Of a stretch of DNA of 64,000 nt, positions 51,919-61,363 are shown one piece after another. The position numbers and the translations under genes were made by a program. The stretch is from JABSSA01 sp039984715 (GTDB lineage: Bacteria; Pseudomonadota; Alphaproteobacteria; Rhodobacterales; Rhodobacteraceae). Location: NCBI GenBank assembly GCA_039984715.1, contig JBDWUA010000014.1, positions 62,001-126,000 on the forward strand, in the 5' to 3' direction. Below the pieces are notes generated by a model. The model had not been told where the DNA came from, searched no databases, and worked only from the letters and a program-made list of their open reading frames with translations. Position 1 is the stretch's first letter. Every line of letters begins with the position of its first letter.

Positions 51919-52286
51919 TTTCGCATCACCTTGCCCTTGATTACACGCTGGCCCCCGGTTGGATGACGCCGTTCGTTGAAGGCGTGAAAACGGGTGTGGC
52001 GACGGGGCGAAAATGTACGGATTGCGCCAAAGTGAGCTTTCCGCCCGTGCGTATTTGCCCCTGCGGAAGCACCAAGGGAACGTGGGTCGCATTGTCAGGT
52101 CAGGCTGAAATTACATGGCGGGCGGATGGCGCTGACGGATCGTTCGCTTTGGCCCGGTTTGAGGGCGCAAATACGCTGTCATCCGTCAAATTAATTGATG
52201 TCGATCCTGACACCACCAACGGTCGACTGGCCGCGTCCGAAGGCGATCTTCCGATGCTGCTTTTGACAGAGGAACCAAATGCATAG
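51915..52286 (+). CDS. Zn-ribbon/OB-fold (DUF35-type) partner protein
   Basis: A 123-residue protein with a rubredoxin-like zinc ribbon (C34-x2-C37 ... C48-x-C50) followed by an OB fold. Proteins of this family bind acyl-CoA and form complexes with SCP2-type thiolases, acting as an acyl-CoA-channelling subunit in archaeal HMG-CoA synthesis and in bacterial steroid-chain degradation. It overlaps the thiolase gene by 4 bp and the ligase gene by 8 bp, so all three are translated together. Confidence 0.85.
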   Translation: MISHHLALDYTLAPGWMTPFVEGVKTGVATGRKCTDCAKVSFPPVRICPCGSTKGTWVALSGQAEITWRADGADGSFALARFEGANTLSSVKLIDVDPDTTNGRLAASEGDLPMLLLTEEPNA

Positions 52287-53940
52287 CCCAATTGAAATCC
52301 CTGCGGACCGATTGGCCGCGTTGAATTTACGCAATGATGGTGACGGGTTGGCGATCAGTTGGCCGGATGACGTCAACATCTTTCATATGACAGTGGGTAA
52401 GTACCTTGGTGCCGCCACACGCAATGATCCAGCCATGATTTACGAAGATTCAGCGGGCAATGTGCATGTACAAAGCTTTGCGGATGTGGACCAAGAAGCC
52501 ACCAACCTTGCGGCGTCCCTCAAGACGCTTGGCTATGGGCGTGGCAGCTTGATCGGTGTGCACACAGGACAACACCCGGACACCGCAGTTGCGCATATGG
52601 CCGTGTGCAAATTGGGCGGCGTCGCGGTGACGCTTTCGCAATTATATGGGCCAGAGTCTTTGCGCCACGCATTGACCGATTGCGCGTTGCCTGTGATTTT
52701 GACATCCAACGATGCGTGGGCAGCGATGCGCAAGACTGCGGGTCAGGACCTGCCCGACCTAAAGCACGTGTTTTGCCGCGATCCTCAAGACGGTGATCTT
52801 GACCTTGGGGTGGCCTTTGACACCGAGGCAGTCGATTTTGAACCGGACTATACCGGGGCTGATGACCCTGCCCTGTTGATGTATACGTCAGGGTCCACTG
52901 GGAAACCCAAAGGCATCTTGCACGGGCATCGTATTTTGGCGGCCTATACGCCGTCGATAAACCTGTTTTTCAATCTGTCGATGGAACAGGAAAACGCCGT
53001 CTATTGGTCGCCTTCAGATTGGGCATGGGTGGGCGGTTTGCTTGATATGTTGTTTCCGGCATGGATGGCGGGACGTCCCATCGCAACGTCGCTGGAGAGG
53101 TTCGAAGCGCAAAACGCCTATGCCTTTATCAGCCGTCACAAGGTCACGCACACGTTTTTGGCCCCCACTGCGATAAAGCGTTTGGCCCAAACGCCTGATC
53201 CACATGATGATTATGACCTGTCACTGAAGGTAATCTGTACCGGTGGCGAAGCGTTGGCATCGGAAACCCTGAACTGGGCGGAAAACAAGCTAAAGGTTGT
53301 TTGCAACGAATTCTATGGCATGACCGAAGTGAACCACCTGATTGGCAATTGCGCGGCCCTGTTTCCGCGCAGACCCGGATCAATGGGGCGGGCTTATCCG
53401 GGGCATCGCGTGCATTTAGTGGATGCCGATGGCGCAGATGTTGCAGACGGCGAACCCGGCGAGATCGTAACGGTACAATCCTCGCCAACGAAGTTTTTAG
53501 GGTACCTGAACAATCCAGAAAAAACGGCTGAAATGCAGCTTGGACCTTATTTGCGGACCCACGATCTGGCCGTGCGGGATAAGGATGGGTATTTCTGGTA
53601 TAAAGGGCGCTCTGACGACTTGATCAAGTCGTCAGGTTTTCGAATTGGCCCAGCCGAAATCGAAGAATGCCTGCTGGCGCACGCCTCTGTCGCAGAAGTT
53701 GCAGTGATCGGTAAGCCGGATCCAGATCGTGGATCGATTGTGAAAGCCGTGATCAAATTGCGCACCGGGTGCGAAGGGGATGATACCCTTTCTGCTGAAC
53801 TGCGCGAACACGTAAAGACGCGATTGGCAGGATACAAAGCCCCACGTGCCTTTGCATATGTGGATGGGTTTGAAATGACATCATCCGGTAAAATCAATCG
53901 CCGGGCGCTGCGCGAAGCAGAAAAAGCGGCGGCGTCATGA
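52279..53940 (+). CDS. AMP-dependent acyl-CoA synthetase
   Basis: A 553-residue adenylate-forming ligase. ATP motif LLMYTSGSTGKPKG, then EFYGMTEVNHLIGN, the hinge YKGRSDDLIKSSGFRIGP and the terminal catalytic Lys in TSSGKINRRAL. The sequence (YWSPSDWAWVGGLLDM; SLKVICTGGEAL) resembles the medium-chain/AcsA-like group. It activates an unknown carboxylic acid to its CoA ester, which the thiolase and DUF35 partner could then cleave. Confidence 0.9.
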   Translation: MHSPIEIPADRLAALNLRNDGDGLAISWPDDVNIFHMTVGKYLGAATRNDPAMIYEDSAGNVHVQSFADVDQEATNLAASLKTLGYGRGSLIGVHTGQHPDTAVAHMAVCKLGGVAVTLSQLYGPESLRHALTDCALPVILTSNDAWAAMRKTAGQDLPDLKHVFCRDPQDGDLDLGVAFDTEAVDFEPDYTGADDPALLMYTSGSTGKPKGILHGHRILAAYTPSINLFFNLSMEQENAVYWSPSDWAWVGGLLDMLFPAWMAGRPIATSLERFEAQNAYAFISRHKVTHTFLAPTAIKRLAQTPDPHDDYDLSLKVICTGGEALASETLNWAENKLKVVCNEFYGMTEVNHLIGNCAALFPRRPGSMGRAYPGHRVHLVDADGADVADGEPGEIVTVQSSPTKFLGYLNNPEKTAEMQLGPYLRTHDLAVRDKDGYFWYKGRSDDLIKSSGFRIGPAEIEECLLAHASVAEVAVIGKPDPDRGSIVKAVIKLRTGCEGDDTLSAELREHVKTRLAGYKAPRAFAYVDGFEMTSSGKINRRALREAEKAAAS

Positions 53941-54054
53941 TAGACGTGGCCCCGTCATTTGGTGCAACCATCCAATCCAGGTACAGTCGTGCGAAGGACA
54001 AAAACACCCGTCTACCAAACCAGACACCACTGGTACGGGCAAAGGATTGAAATC

Positions 54055-54801
54055 ATGCAAACAGATGGCCAACCGAAATATGAACGCGCCTATCAGGTGA
54101 TTGTTCAACGTTTGAAATCGGGCCGCTATCCTGTGGGTGGTCGCATGCCAACCGAAAGCGAACTGGCAACGCATTTCGACGTAAGCCGCGCCACGATCCG
54201 CCGTGCGTTGGATATGTTGGTTCAGGACGGCTATGTCGAAAGCAGACAGGGCAGCGGGTACCGGGTGTTGACGCTGTCGCCCGCATCCGACACCTGCCTG
54301 ACGTCGTTCACAGACGCCATGCTGCGGGCCGGGCATGATCCCTCGTCGCGGTTCATATCCCTTGATCATTTCAAAGCCGGTTCGAACGAACTGACGCAAT
54401 TACCAGCAGAAATGCAGGGTGTCGAAATCAGCCGCGTCGTGCGCCTTAGGTTGGTCGACAACACGCCAAGCATGCTGGTCAAGACCTATGCGCCGCGCAG
54501 CTTGCTAAAAGATGCCCGACCCGAAGATTTCCCAGAACGGGGTCCAGGTCAATCAATCTTGCGCATCCTCAGTGATCGGTTCCAGCTGGATTGGTCCGCA
54601 GCTTGCGAAGACATCAGCCCCATTCTTGCCGATGCAGCCATGGCCGAAACCTTTCAAGTCACCGCCGGTGAACCTTTGTTGAAACAAGCCTGTTCTGCGT
54701 TCGATGATGCAGGTCGAATGGTGTTTCATGAAGACGTTTATCGCGCCGGTTCCGTCAGCTTTAACTTATCGCAATCTTCCAGAACGCCACGCCATGTTTA
54801 G
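54055..54801 (+). CDS. GntR/HutC-family transcriptional regulator
   Basis: A 248-residue regulator from ATG 54055 (MQTDGQPKYERAYQV), AAAGGA upstream. The winged helix is RMPTESELATHFDVSRATIRRALDML, VESRQGSGYRV; the rest is a UTRA effector domain. The longer in-frame start at 53959 lacks a ribosome-binding site. It is 12 bp upstream of the nucleoside hydrolase gene and faces the sugar cluster, so that cluster is its likely target. Confidence 0.9.
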   Translation: MQTDGQPKYERAYQVIVQRLKSGRYPVGGRMPTESELATHFDVSRATIRRALDMLVQDGYVESRQGSGYRVLTLSPASDTCLTSFTDAMLRAGHDPSSRFISLDHFKAGSNELTQLPAEMQGVEISRVVRLRLVDNTPSMLVKTYAPRSLLKDARPEDFPERGPGQSILRILSDRFQLDWSAACEDISPILADAAMAETFQVTAGEPLLKQACSAFDDAGRMVFHEDVYRAGSVSFNLSQSSRTPRHV

Positions 54802-54813
54802 GACACTTCAATC

Positions 54814-55896
54814 ATGACATTTGCCAAACTTAGCACCGAATTGATGACCGACCGTCTTGCCCTGCCTTCAGGAGACGGCCCAGTCCGTTTGTTGATCGAC
54901 ACAGATGCGGCAAACGAGATTGACGATCAATACGCCATCGCATGGGCGCTGTTGTCACCCGAACATATGACGGTCGAAGCTGTGACAGCCGTGCCGTTTT
55001 CTTTTGCTCATCACCAACCTGAATTGTTGGCCGCTGAGAAAGCCTTGGAGGATGGCACGACCCGTCAAGAACATCTTGTAGGTGGATTTCAAGGATGGTT
55101 GTCACGGCTGCACGCCCAAGGGCGTCGTGCGGCTGACCTTAACTTTGTGGGTCCGGCCGAAGGCATGGAACTAAGCCATACCGAAATTTGCACGATTTAT
55201 GACAAGCTGGGAATGTCGCATCAGGGGCGCGTGTTTAAGGGGGCTGATCGCTATATGCAAAGTCCCGACGACATTGTGGAATCCGACGCGGTCGAGACCA
55301 TCATCAGGTTGGCCCGTACTGGGGACGGCCCGCTGTATATTGCTGCGATGGGCTGCGTCACCAATATCGCAAGCGCCTTGCTGAAAGCGCCCGACATCAT
55401 CGACCGCATTGTTGTTATCTGGACGTCGGCTTATCCGTCGTCAGCGCCGCATTGCAATCGACCCTCGCTGAACCTTGTGCAGGACACCCACGCATCACGC
55501 CTGATCTTTGATTGCGGTGTGCCGCATATCTATCTGCCCGGGTATCATGTGGGTGCGCAGCTCAAGATTTCGCGGCCCGAAATGGCGCAATTTGTCAAAG
55601 GCCAAGGCGCGATTGGCGACTATCTGAACCACCTTTACACCAACAATCCTCTGCATGACATGTTTGCCATCACAAACCGCGAACAACGCACATGGGTGAT
55701 CTGGGATATCATTAATATCGCGTGGCTGATCAATCCGGAATGGGTCCCGACGCATGTCACACCGTCCCCAATCCTTGACGCCGATTTGTATTGGCAACAT
55801 GACGATCATCGACACCTGATGCGCGAAGCCCACGATGTTCAGCGCGATGAAATCTTCCTTGATTTCTATGAAAAACTCGCCCGCGCGGCTAAGTAA
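54814..55896 (+). CDS. Nucleoside hydrolase
   Basis: Cleaves a ribonucleoside or a similar N-glycoside to base and sugar using a bound calcium ion. The 360-residue protein has the calcium/ribose site LLIDTDAANEIDDQYA (Asp29, Asp31, Asp37, Asp38), GDGPLYIAAMGCVTNIASAL and a late DMFAITN-type Asp. It is longer than classical IU-nucleoside hydrolases (about 310) because of an N-terminal stretch and an insertion near 70-130. It ends overlapping the convergent isomerase gene by 8 bp. Confidence 0.87.
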   Translation: MTFAKLSTELMTDRLALPSGDGPVRLLIDTDAANEIDDQYAIAWALLSPEHMTVEAVTAVPFSFAHHQPELLAAEKALEDGTTRQEHLVGGFQGWLSRLHAQGRRAADLNFVGPAEGMELSHTEICTIYDKLGMSHQGRVFKGADRYMQSPDDIVESDAVETIIRLARTGDGPLYIAAMGCVTNIASALLKAPDIIDRIVVIWTSAYPSSAPHCNRPSLNLVQDTHASRLIFDCGVPHIYLPGYHVGAQLKISRPEMAQFVKGQGAIGDYLNHLYTNNPLHDMFAITNREQRTWVIWDIINIAWLINPEWVPTHVTPSPILDADLYWQHDDHRHLMREAHDVQRDEIFLDFYEKLARAAK

Positions 55897-57310
55897 AGTC
55901 GCGCGCGTCGAGATGATCTTTCATCGGCACTGGGCCAAGGATGTCCATTTCGGCCCAGCTTGCAAATTCTTGTAACACGCCGCTGACATTGCCGGGCACC
56001 AACACGAAATGATGCTCAAGCCCGTGGGCCATCACTGTGTTCACGACGTCTTCAAGCGTGGCGTCCGTGCCGTCGATTTCGAAGGTGTCAAGCCAACCCC
56101 GGCATCCCGTAAATCCGCTTGGATCGCGCCCGGCGATCCGGGCAGTCATGGTGAAACACGCGCTGGCGTTGCGGGCCACGCGGAAGATGCTGCAGGGGCC
56201 GTCGCGAAAGACCAAATCACTGATCGCGCCGTAAATCGGACCTTCTTCAGTACCACGGCCAATCATCGGATGATTGATCCATTTCGCGCCTTGGTCATCG
56301 GCCAGATACAAAGGTCCCCCACCCCCGTGCCACATCAGCAATTGACCAGCATCAAGGTCCGGTTCCGTCATGTCCAACAAATAGCCGACCTTGCCGGTCA
56401 CGGTTCGGGCGATCAACTGGGTGATTGCGCCCAACACATCCCCTTCAGAAGCAACGGGAAGTGCATGCTTTTCTTCCAACCACGTGAACGCGGCACCGGG
56501 GTGCATACCTGGCGTGTTCTGTAATGCCGGCCAATCACTGACTGCAAGTGCTGCATATCCGCCCGCTTCGGCCATATCGCCCAGTGCAAGTGCGGCACGC
56601 GCCGTCAACGCCATTTGTGCATCGGACACACCGTCAACCTTGGCGGCTGCGGCCATTGCGCTGACTTCGTTTGAAACGCGGGTGCCGTCCAAAGAGGCCA
56701 TGCGATCCGTTAATTCGTGGATGTCATGATGTGCGACTTCGACGCCCAACCGCGTGCGCAGTTCAGAGGTCGAGACTTCCATATTATAAAACGTCATGGC
56801 CAGACCGCCAATCACGCCGATGTGTGCACCTTGCAGTTCGGTGATTGCCTTTATGGCGGTTAAACTGCTGCGCAACCTGTCTTGCAATTTGGGACTGTCG
56901 GGCGCGCCGTGGTACCACTGAACGGGGTTGCGTCGCAGATCGCGGACTTGACGTGCAATCGACAGTGACATGTTCAACGACACAAAATTGTTCAGCTGCA
57001 CATCACCTGTTCGTATCGGTTCGGGGACAGACCAAAACCCGCATCGAAATGGTGATGCGGCAACGGTACGCGCAACATCGCCCATCGTAAAACCACCATG
57101 CAAAAGCAACACAAAGTCGACGCCTTGGGTGTTGAAATCATCCAGAACTGACTGAGTATCGGCACCGCCCATCGGAATTTCGGGGCTAACATACAGGCTG
57201 ACACCTTCGTCGTCACACAGCCCGCGCAAGGCGGTTTCAGCTTGATCCCAAACGTTGTATTTTTTTGGAAAATAACTTGGCAACGATGCCCGAATAAGCC
57301 CTACTTTCAT
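55889..57310 (-). CDS. L-fucose/L-arabinose isomerase-like protein
   Basis: A 473-residue protein with the three-domain ketol-isomerase fold of the FucI/AraA superfamily: an N-terminal Rossmann-like part (VGLIRASLPSYFP), GAHIGVIGGLAMTFYNME, WPALQNTPGMHPGAAFTW, and MWHGGGGPLYLAD near the metal site. It would interconvert an aldose and a ketose with a divalent metal. The substrate is not set by sequence. It ends the minus-strand sugar cluster, downstream of the aldolase gene. Confidence 0.78.
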   Translation of the reverse strand: MKVGLIRASLPSYFPKKYNVWDQAETALRGLCDDEGVSLYVSPEIPMGGADTQSVLDDFNTQGVDFVLLLHGGFTMGDVARTVAASPFRCGFWSVPEPIRTGDVQLNNFVSLNMSLSIARQVRDLRRNPVQWYHGAPDSPKLQDRLRSSLTAIKAITELQGAHIGVIGGLAMTFYNMEVSTSELRTRLGVEVAHHDIHELTDRMASLDGTRVSNEVSAMAAAAKVDGVSDAQMALTARAALALGDMAEAGGYAALAVSDWPALQNTPGMHPGAAFTWLEEKHALPVASEGDVLGAITQLIARTVTGKVGYLLDMTEPDLDAGQLLMWHGGGGPLYLADDQGAKWINHPMIGRGTEEGPIYGAISDLVFRDGPCSIFRVARNASACFTMTARIAGRDPSGFTGCRGWLDTFEIDGTDATLEDVVNTVMAHGLEHHFVLVPGNVSGVLQEFASWAEMDILGPVPMKDHLDARDFT

Positions 57311-57337
57311 GGCAATAGCTCCCTTAGTTAATAGATT

Positions 57338-58234
57338 TCACCCTAACGCAGCGATCAACCGTGAAAGGCGTATTTTGCCAGTGTCGGCCAACCAATCGCG
57401 CAGCGCGTCTTCGCCCTGCGCACCGAACAACGCCACACCGTCTGACCAAATTGCGCGACCACACATGAAGCCTGCGAAATCGACGCCTGCTTCGCCTGCC
57501 ATTTTAAGTGAGGCTTCAAACCATTCAAACGCGACGCCTGCACTGAGGTACACAAGATCAATTCCGTTTGCGGCGGCGGAAGCATCGCGAAACGCCTGCA
57601 ACGCGTCTGCACGTGACATAAGCGGTTGGCCAAAGCCTTCGACAAAGTTCAGATCGACGGGAATTTCGACCTTGAGAACATCCACTTGGAACTTAGGGTC
57701 TGAAAATACGGCCGTGGCCCGACGCACAAGATCAGGTTTCAGCTTGGCATATTCTGCGGTGCCGGGTGCAATTGTCGGGTGGTACACCAGCGGTTCCATA
57801 AGATACCGAATGCCCGCGTCTTTACAGCGTTGACCAATGTCGGCAACCAATTCATGTTTGCGTTCATTCAAAGCGGCGTCGTCATCTGGCGCGTAATATA
57901 TGAAGAACTTCAGTAGCTGAACGCCCATGCTTGGGTAATCTGCAACCGTGAAGTTATCGGGTAAAACCGTGATCCTGTCTTCGTTCGAGATGTGATAAAC
58001 ATCCGCCTCAAACGCGAGCATCCGGTCACAACCCGCAGGGTAATTGCCAAGCAAATCAGGCCCGCAATTTGCGTCAAGCAAAACGGTACTTGCGTCTGGT
58101 CCTAGTGTTTCAAGCACTGCTCTTTTGAAAATCAACAGATCCTCGGGCGTTGCGCGATCTTGGCGCGCGTCTTTGATGCTGGCCTCAAGCCCGCTGCCCG
58201 CATCAATTGCGACACCATGAATTTTGTTGGCCAT
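57338..58234 (-). CDS. LacD/YihT-type class I aldolase
   Basis: A 298-residue TIM-barrel aldolase of the tagatose-1,6-bisphosphate / sulfofructose-1-phosphate group. The Schiff-base lysine is Lys188 in VDVLKVEIPVD; other conserved parts are VLLDANCGPD, VQLLKFFIYYAPD, GIRYLMEPLVYH and LVYLSAGVAFEWFEASL. Class I enzymes of this group cleave ketose phosphates to DHAP plus an aldehyde. It lies 3 bp downstream of the dhaK-like gene, so kinase and aldolase steps are coupled. Confidence 0.85.
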   Translation of the reverse strand: MANKIHGVAIDAGSGLEASIKDARQDRATPEDLLIFKRAVLETLGPDASTVLLDANCGPDLLGNYPAGCDRMLAFEADVYHISNEDRITVLPDNFTVADYPSMGVQLLKFFIYYAPDDDAALNERKHELVADIGQRCKDAGIRYLMEPLVYHPTIAPGTAEYAKLKPDLVRRATAVFSDPKFQVDVLKVEIPVDLNFVEGFGQPLMSRADALQAFRDASAAANGIDLVYLSAGVAFEWFEASLKMAGEAGVDFAGFMCGRAIWSDGVALFGAQGEDALRDWLADTGKIRLSRLIAALG

Positions 58235-58237
58235 GCG

Positions 58238-59254
58238 TTATTCCCCTTGGGCACTAATATGAGGAAAGTGAGGTGCCTTATGCGGGGCACGCCACAGGTC
58301 CAACATGTGCGGTGTTGGTGTGAACAGTGATATCGAAAAACCACCCATTTCCTGCGTGGTGGAAAAGGATCCGATCATCGGCGACAAAAGATCAATGTTC
58401 TGCGCCCCCAATTGGTTTGCGACCTCACCATAGATCGTCAACAGCTCCATCATCGTGGTGCCGCCGCTTCCATTGATCAGAACGATTGTGGGTGTTCCTG
58501 CGGCGATTGGCCGATCATCGAGCAATGCATCCAGCATATAAGCCACAAGATCTTTTACCGGCCCCATTTTGCGCCGACCCACGCCGGGTTCACCATGGAC
58601 GCCCATGCCAATGAACACCTCGTCATCCGGCAGCGTGAACATCAAGTCCCCTGTCAGTGGTGAAACACCCGGTGACGCGGCAACACCCAAAGTCCGTGTC
58701 GCAGAACGGACATCGACCCCAAGCGTCATTAGATCATCAATTGCCATGCCTTGTTCGGCGGCGGCCCCCAGAATTTTGTACATGAACATCGTGCCCGCAG
58801 CACCGCGCCGGTCTTGTTCTTCGCCTTTGGGAGCTGACGAAACATCATCGTACATCAACAACGGTTGCACATTCAGCCCGTCGTCCATGGCCATCATGGC
58901 AGCCCCATTTCCATTGATCACATCGCCTTCATGGCGCGATATCAAAAGGATTGCCCCTGCGTCGCCACATACCTCTTCGATCCCTTCAAGAATGGCATCT
59001 GGCGACGGGGCTGCAAAGACGTCGCCGACAACGTTTGCATCCAACAACCCTTCGCCGACAAATCCCATCGCGATCGGTTCGTGACCGCTGCCATTGCCGA
59101 TCAATAAGGCCACCTTGCCGTCGTGAGTACGCAGATTTTTGCGCCGCACAATGCGAGGATCAGCGCCGCGTGTAACGATATCCGGATAGGCTGCTACAAA
59201 CCCATCAATCATGTCGTCGGCCATCGTCTCTTTGCTGTTAAACAGCTTCTTCAT
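58238..59254 (-). CDS. dhaK: Dihydroxyacetone kinase subunit DhaK-like
   Basis: A 338-residue kinase subunit that binds a short ketose through a covalent His hemiaminal. His220 (MGVHGEPGVGRR) is that residue, with His58 (NGSGHEP) and Asp111 (GDVINGNGAA) completing the site, so it should be active. ATG 59254 overlaps the dhaL stop by 4 bp and has GGAG before it; an upstream in-frame ATG lacks one. Beside an aldolase and isomerase, the substrate may be a longer ketose rather than dihydroxyacetone, as known for tetrulose kinases of this family. Confidence 0.9.
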   Translation of the reverse strand: MKKLFNSKETMADDMIDGFVAAYPDIVTRGADPRIVRRKNLRTHDGKVALLIGNGSGHEPIAMGFVGEGLLDANVVGDVFAAPSPDAILEGIEEVCGDAGAILLISRHEGDVINGNGAAMMAMDDGLNVQPLLMYDDVSSAPKGEEQDRRGAAGTMFMYKILGAAAEQGMAIDDLMTLGVDVRSATRTLGVAASPGVSPLTGDLMFTLPDDEVFIGMGVHGEPGVGRRKMGPVKDLVAYMLDALLDDRPIAAGTPTIVLINGSGGTTMMELLTIYGEVANQLGAQNIDLLSPMIGSFSTTQEMGGFSISLFTPTPHMLDLWRAPHKAPHFPHISAQGE

Positions 59255-59772
59255 CGGCTTCTCCATTCGGCAAATAATGCCAGAAGTTCGGCAACAGAGG
59301 TCGCCCCGGCATCTATATGCCCAACCCCGGCCCCTTCGACGTGTTTGGCGCGGCCACGTTTCGCGATCATGTCGCGTGTGGCGTCCCTGCCCTTGGCTGC
59401 GGCGTCTGCGGCGGCTTGAAATGTGGTTTCGGCAGCAGCAGGAATAAGCGCGTCCAGCATGGTTTTGTCACCTGCTTTGGCTTGCCCCAACATCGATATC
59501 TTTGTGACGGCTTCTGATAATGCATCCGGCAAAGGCGTCGTCTTGGATGCGCGGTCCAATGCGGCAATGATCTGTGCGAACAAAGACCCGGATGCACCAC
59601 CCGCCGCTTTGCGAAAGGCCTTCAATGGCGGATCATCTGAGGACGCCGCCGCACGCAAGCCTTTCAGGATTGTTGACCCATGATCGCCATCACCAGTGGC
59701 CGCATCAAGGGCGTTTAATTCGTCTTCGAGGGTTTCGAACCGCGAAACACAAAGGGTAAGAAAATCCTTCAT
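59251..59772 (-). CDS. dhaL: Dihydroxyacetone kinase subunit DhaL-like
   Basis: The nucleotide-binding subunit, 173 residues, with the metal/ADP motif DAATGDGDHGSTIL (Asp28, Asp30), GGASGSLF, AGDKTMLDAL and the late VGHIDAGATS. It transfers phosphate to the ketose held by DhaK. No DhaM (PTS) gene is nearby, so the phosphate donor may be ATP directly, as in non-PTS members. It overlaps both neighbours by 4 bp. Confidence 0.9.
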   Translation of the reverse strand: MKDFLTLCVSRFETLEDELNALDAATGDGDHGSTILKGLRAAASSDDPPLKAFRKAAGGASGSLFAQIIAALDRASKTTPLPDALSEAVTKISMLGQAKAGDKTMLDALIPAAAETTFQAAADAAAKGRDATRDMIAKRGRAKHVEGAGVGHIDAGATSVAELLALFAEWRSR

Positions 59773-60605
59773 CCAAATGTGGCTTTCATAAAGGTCAGGG
59801 CACGGGCTGCTGCATCGCCGGATTCGGGTTCAATATTGCGCCAGATGTTCAAATCCGCGCTCGTTGGGTTGCCTGCAATGACAAACATCTCGGCCACAAT
59901 CCACCCGTCATATCCAATGTCATCCAGTCCCGTTTTGACCTGATCCCATGGGACATGACCTGATCCGGGCACACCGCGATCATTGTCTGAGACATGAAAA
60001 TGCACCAGCTTGTCTTTGGCGTGCGTGATAGCGGCGTGAATGTCTTTTTCTTCGATATTCAAATGAAACGTGTCCAGCAACACGCCAATACGGTCTGATT
60101 GAGCCGCTTGGGCCAAACTGACGGCTTCTTGGGCGGTGTTGACCAAATCCGTTTCGAACCTGTTCAACATCTCAATTCCCAAATTGACATCGAAGGTGTT
60201 CAACGTGTCATGCAGTTGAGCCAAAGATTGCGCGGAATTGGCGGCGCGTTCGGGTTTGTTCAGAGGGTCGAATTGGCCCCAAGCGCCAAAGACGACACCA
60301 GCCAAGCCTCGCGATCCGATCTTGGCGGTCGCTTCAATTGCCCATTTCAAATATTCCACACCCGCGGCGCGAATGGCGGGATCTGACGATGTGATGTCTT
60401 TGTCCGGTGCCAACCCATCGCTGCAGGTGATTTCCAACCCATGATCACGACCCAAAGCCTTGAGTGATGCAGCCTTTTCATCGGTCATACCCAACAGCGA
60501 AACTTCGATCCCGTCATACCCCAAATCAGCCGCCGCCTTGAACGCCGGGGTCATTTCGTCGGTCCATTTAACCTGCCACAGACCCGCGTGTACGCCGTAT
60601 TTCAT
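59769..60605 (-). CDS. Sugar phosphate isomerase/epimerase (xylose isomerase-like TIM barrel)
   Basis: A 278-residue barrel of the AP-endonuclease-2/tagatose-3-epimerase family. Candidate metal ligands are Glu in LGIEMLNRFE, Asp/His in VLLDTFHLN, His in HFHVSDNDRG and Glu in WIVAEMFV. These enzymes epimerise ketoses at C3 or isomerise hydroxypyruvate-like compounds. It lies between nucleoside phosphorylase and dhaL with 4-bp overlaps on both sides, suggesting it prepares the ketose for the kinase. Confidence 0.82.
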   Translation of the reverse strand: MKYGVHAGLWQVKWTDEMTPAFKAAADLGYDGIEVSLLGMTDEKAASLKALGRDHGLEITCSDGLAPDKDITSSDPAIRAAGVEYLKWAIEATAKIGSRGLAGVVFGAWGQFDPLNKPERAANSAQSLAQLHDTLNTFDVNLGIEMLNRFETDLVNTAQEAVSLAQAAQSDRIGVLLDTFHLNIEEKDIHAAITHAKDKLVHFHVSDNDRGVPGSGHVPWDQVKTGLDDIGYDGWIVAEMFVIAGNPTSADLNIWRNIEPESGDAAARALTFMKATFG

Positions 60606-61363
60606 AGGATTTCCTCTGTCAGGGTCAGGGCTGCGTCGAACACGGCTTTGTTGCTGATTTCAAGTTCCGCAAGGTTCTGAGGCGACATGGGGTCCATAAA
60701 CCGCCGACCTGCTGTCAATTCGTCCCAGACCACAACCATTGCAACGCCCGGCACGCCGTATTTGGCAGCGGCGGCAATTGTGCTTGCGGCTTCCATTTCG
60801 ACGCTAAGCGCACCCTCATTGTGCCAGCGTTCGTACATTTCGACCGTTTCCGCAAAAAGCGACGAAAATGTTATGTGCCGGCCCACGTGGACCCGTCGAC
60901 CTTGCGCGGTCAACGCCGACTTAGCTCTGTTCACCCATGCTGCATCTGCACGCGTCGTTTTCCGCGCGACATAATGTTCGGCCACGCCGTCCTGACAATT
61001 GATGTGATCGGGCACAATGATGTCACCCGGCGCCAGATACGATTGCAATCCACCGCAGGTTCCGATTTGGATCACCAGCTTGCAGCCCAATTGCGCAAAC
61101 ATTTGCGAAATCTCAACGGCACGCGGAGCCCCGTAGGCCATGCAAAACACGACCTTCTTGTCGCCGTGTTTGCCCCAAAAGATATCCGGAAAGCCCAGTT
61201 CTCGTACATCCGTAAGCGCGCTTAGCCGCAAGGCTTGTCGTTCTGCCCGCCACCATGATCCTTCGAGGATAACGACGTCAGGAATTTCGTCTTTGGATAG
61301 GTTTAAACCCGATAGCCATTCATCGTCGGTCACTTCGAAAATGGATCGGAAATTTAACCCCAT
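60602..61363 (-). CDS. Nucleoside phosphorylase (NP-I family)
   Basis: A 253-residue NP-I family protein resembling uridine/purine phosphorylases: IQIGTCGGLQSYLAPGDIIV (phosphate/base site), and LSVEMEAASTIAAAAKYG with the ribose-binding Met-Glu pair. It splits a nucleoside with phosphate to base and sugar-1-phosphate. ATG 61363 overlaps the ABC ATPase stop (TGATG); an in-frame ATG four codons earlier lies inside the ATPase gene. It complements the nucleoside hydrolase facing it. Confidence 0.85.
   Translation of the reverse strand: MGLNFRSIFEVTDDEWLSGLNLSKDEIPDVVILEGSWWRAERQALRLSALTDVRELGFPDIFWGKHGDKKVVFCMAYGAPRAVEISQMFAQLGCKLVIQIGTCGGLQSYLAPGDIIVPDHINCQDGVAEHYVARKTTRADAAWVNRAKSALTAQGRRVHVGRHITFSSLFAETVEMYERWHNEGALSVEMEAASTIAAAAKYGVPGVAMVVVWDELTAGRRFMDPMSPQNLAELEISNKAVFDAALTLTEEIL

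Noticed and set aside
58653..58663. GTCAGTGG near 58655 as a possible fourth copy of the hairpin insert end
   Set aside because: It lies in the dhaK coding frame, without the CCTCTC start or the CATGC/GCAT core.
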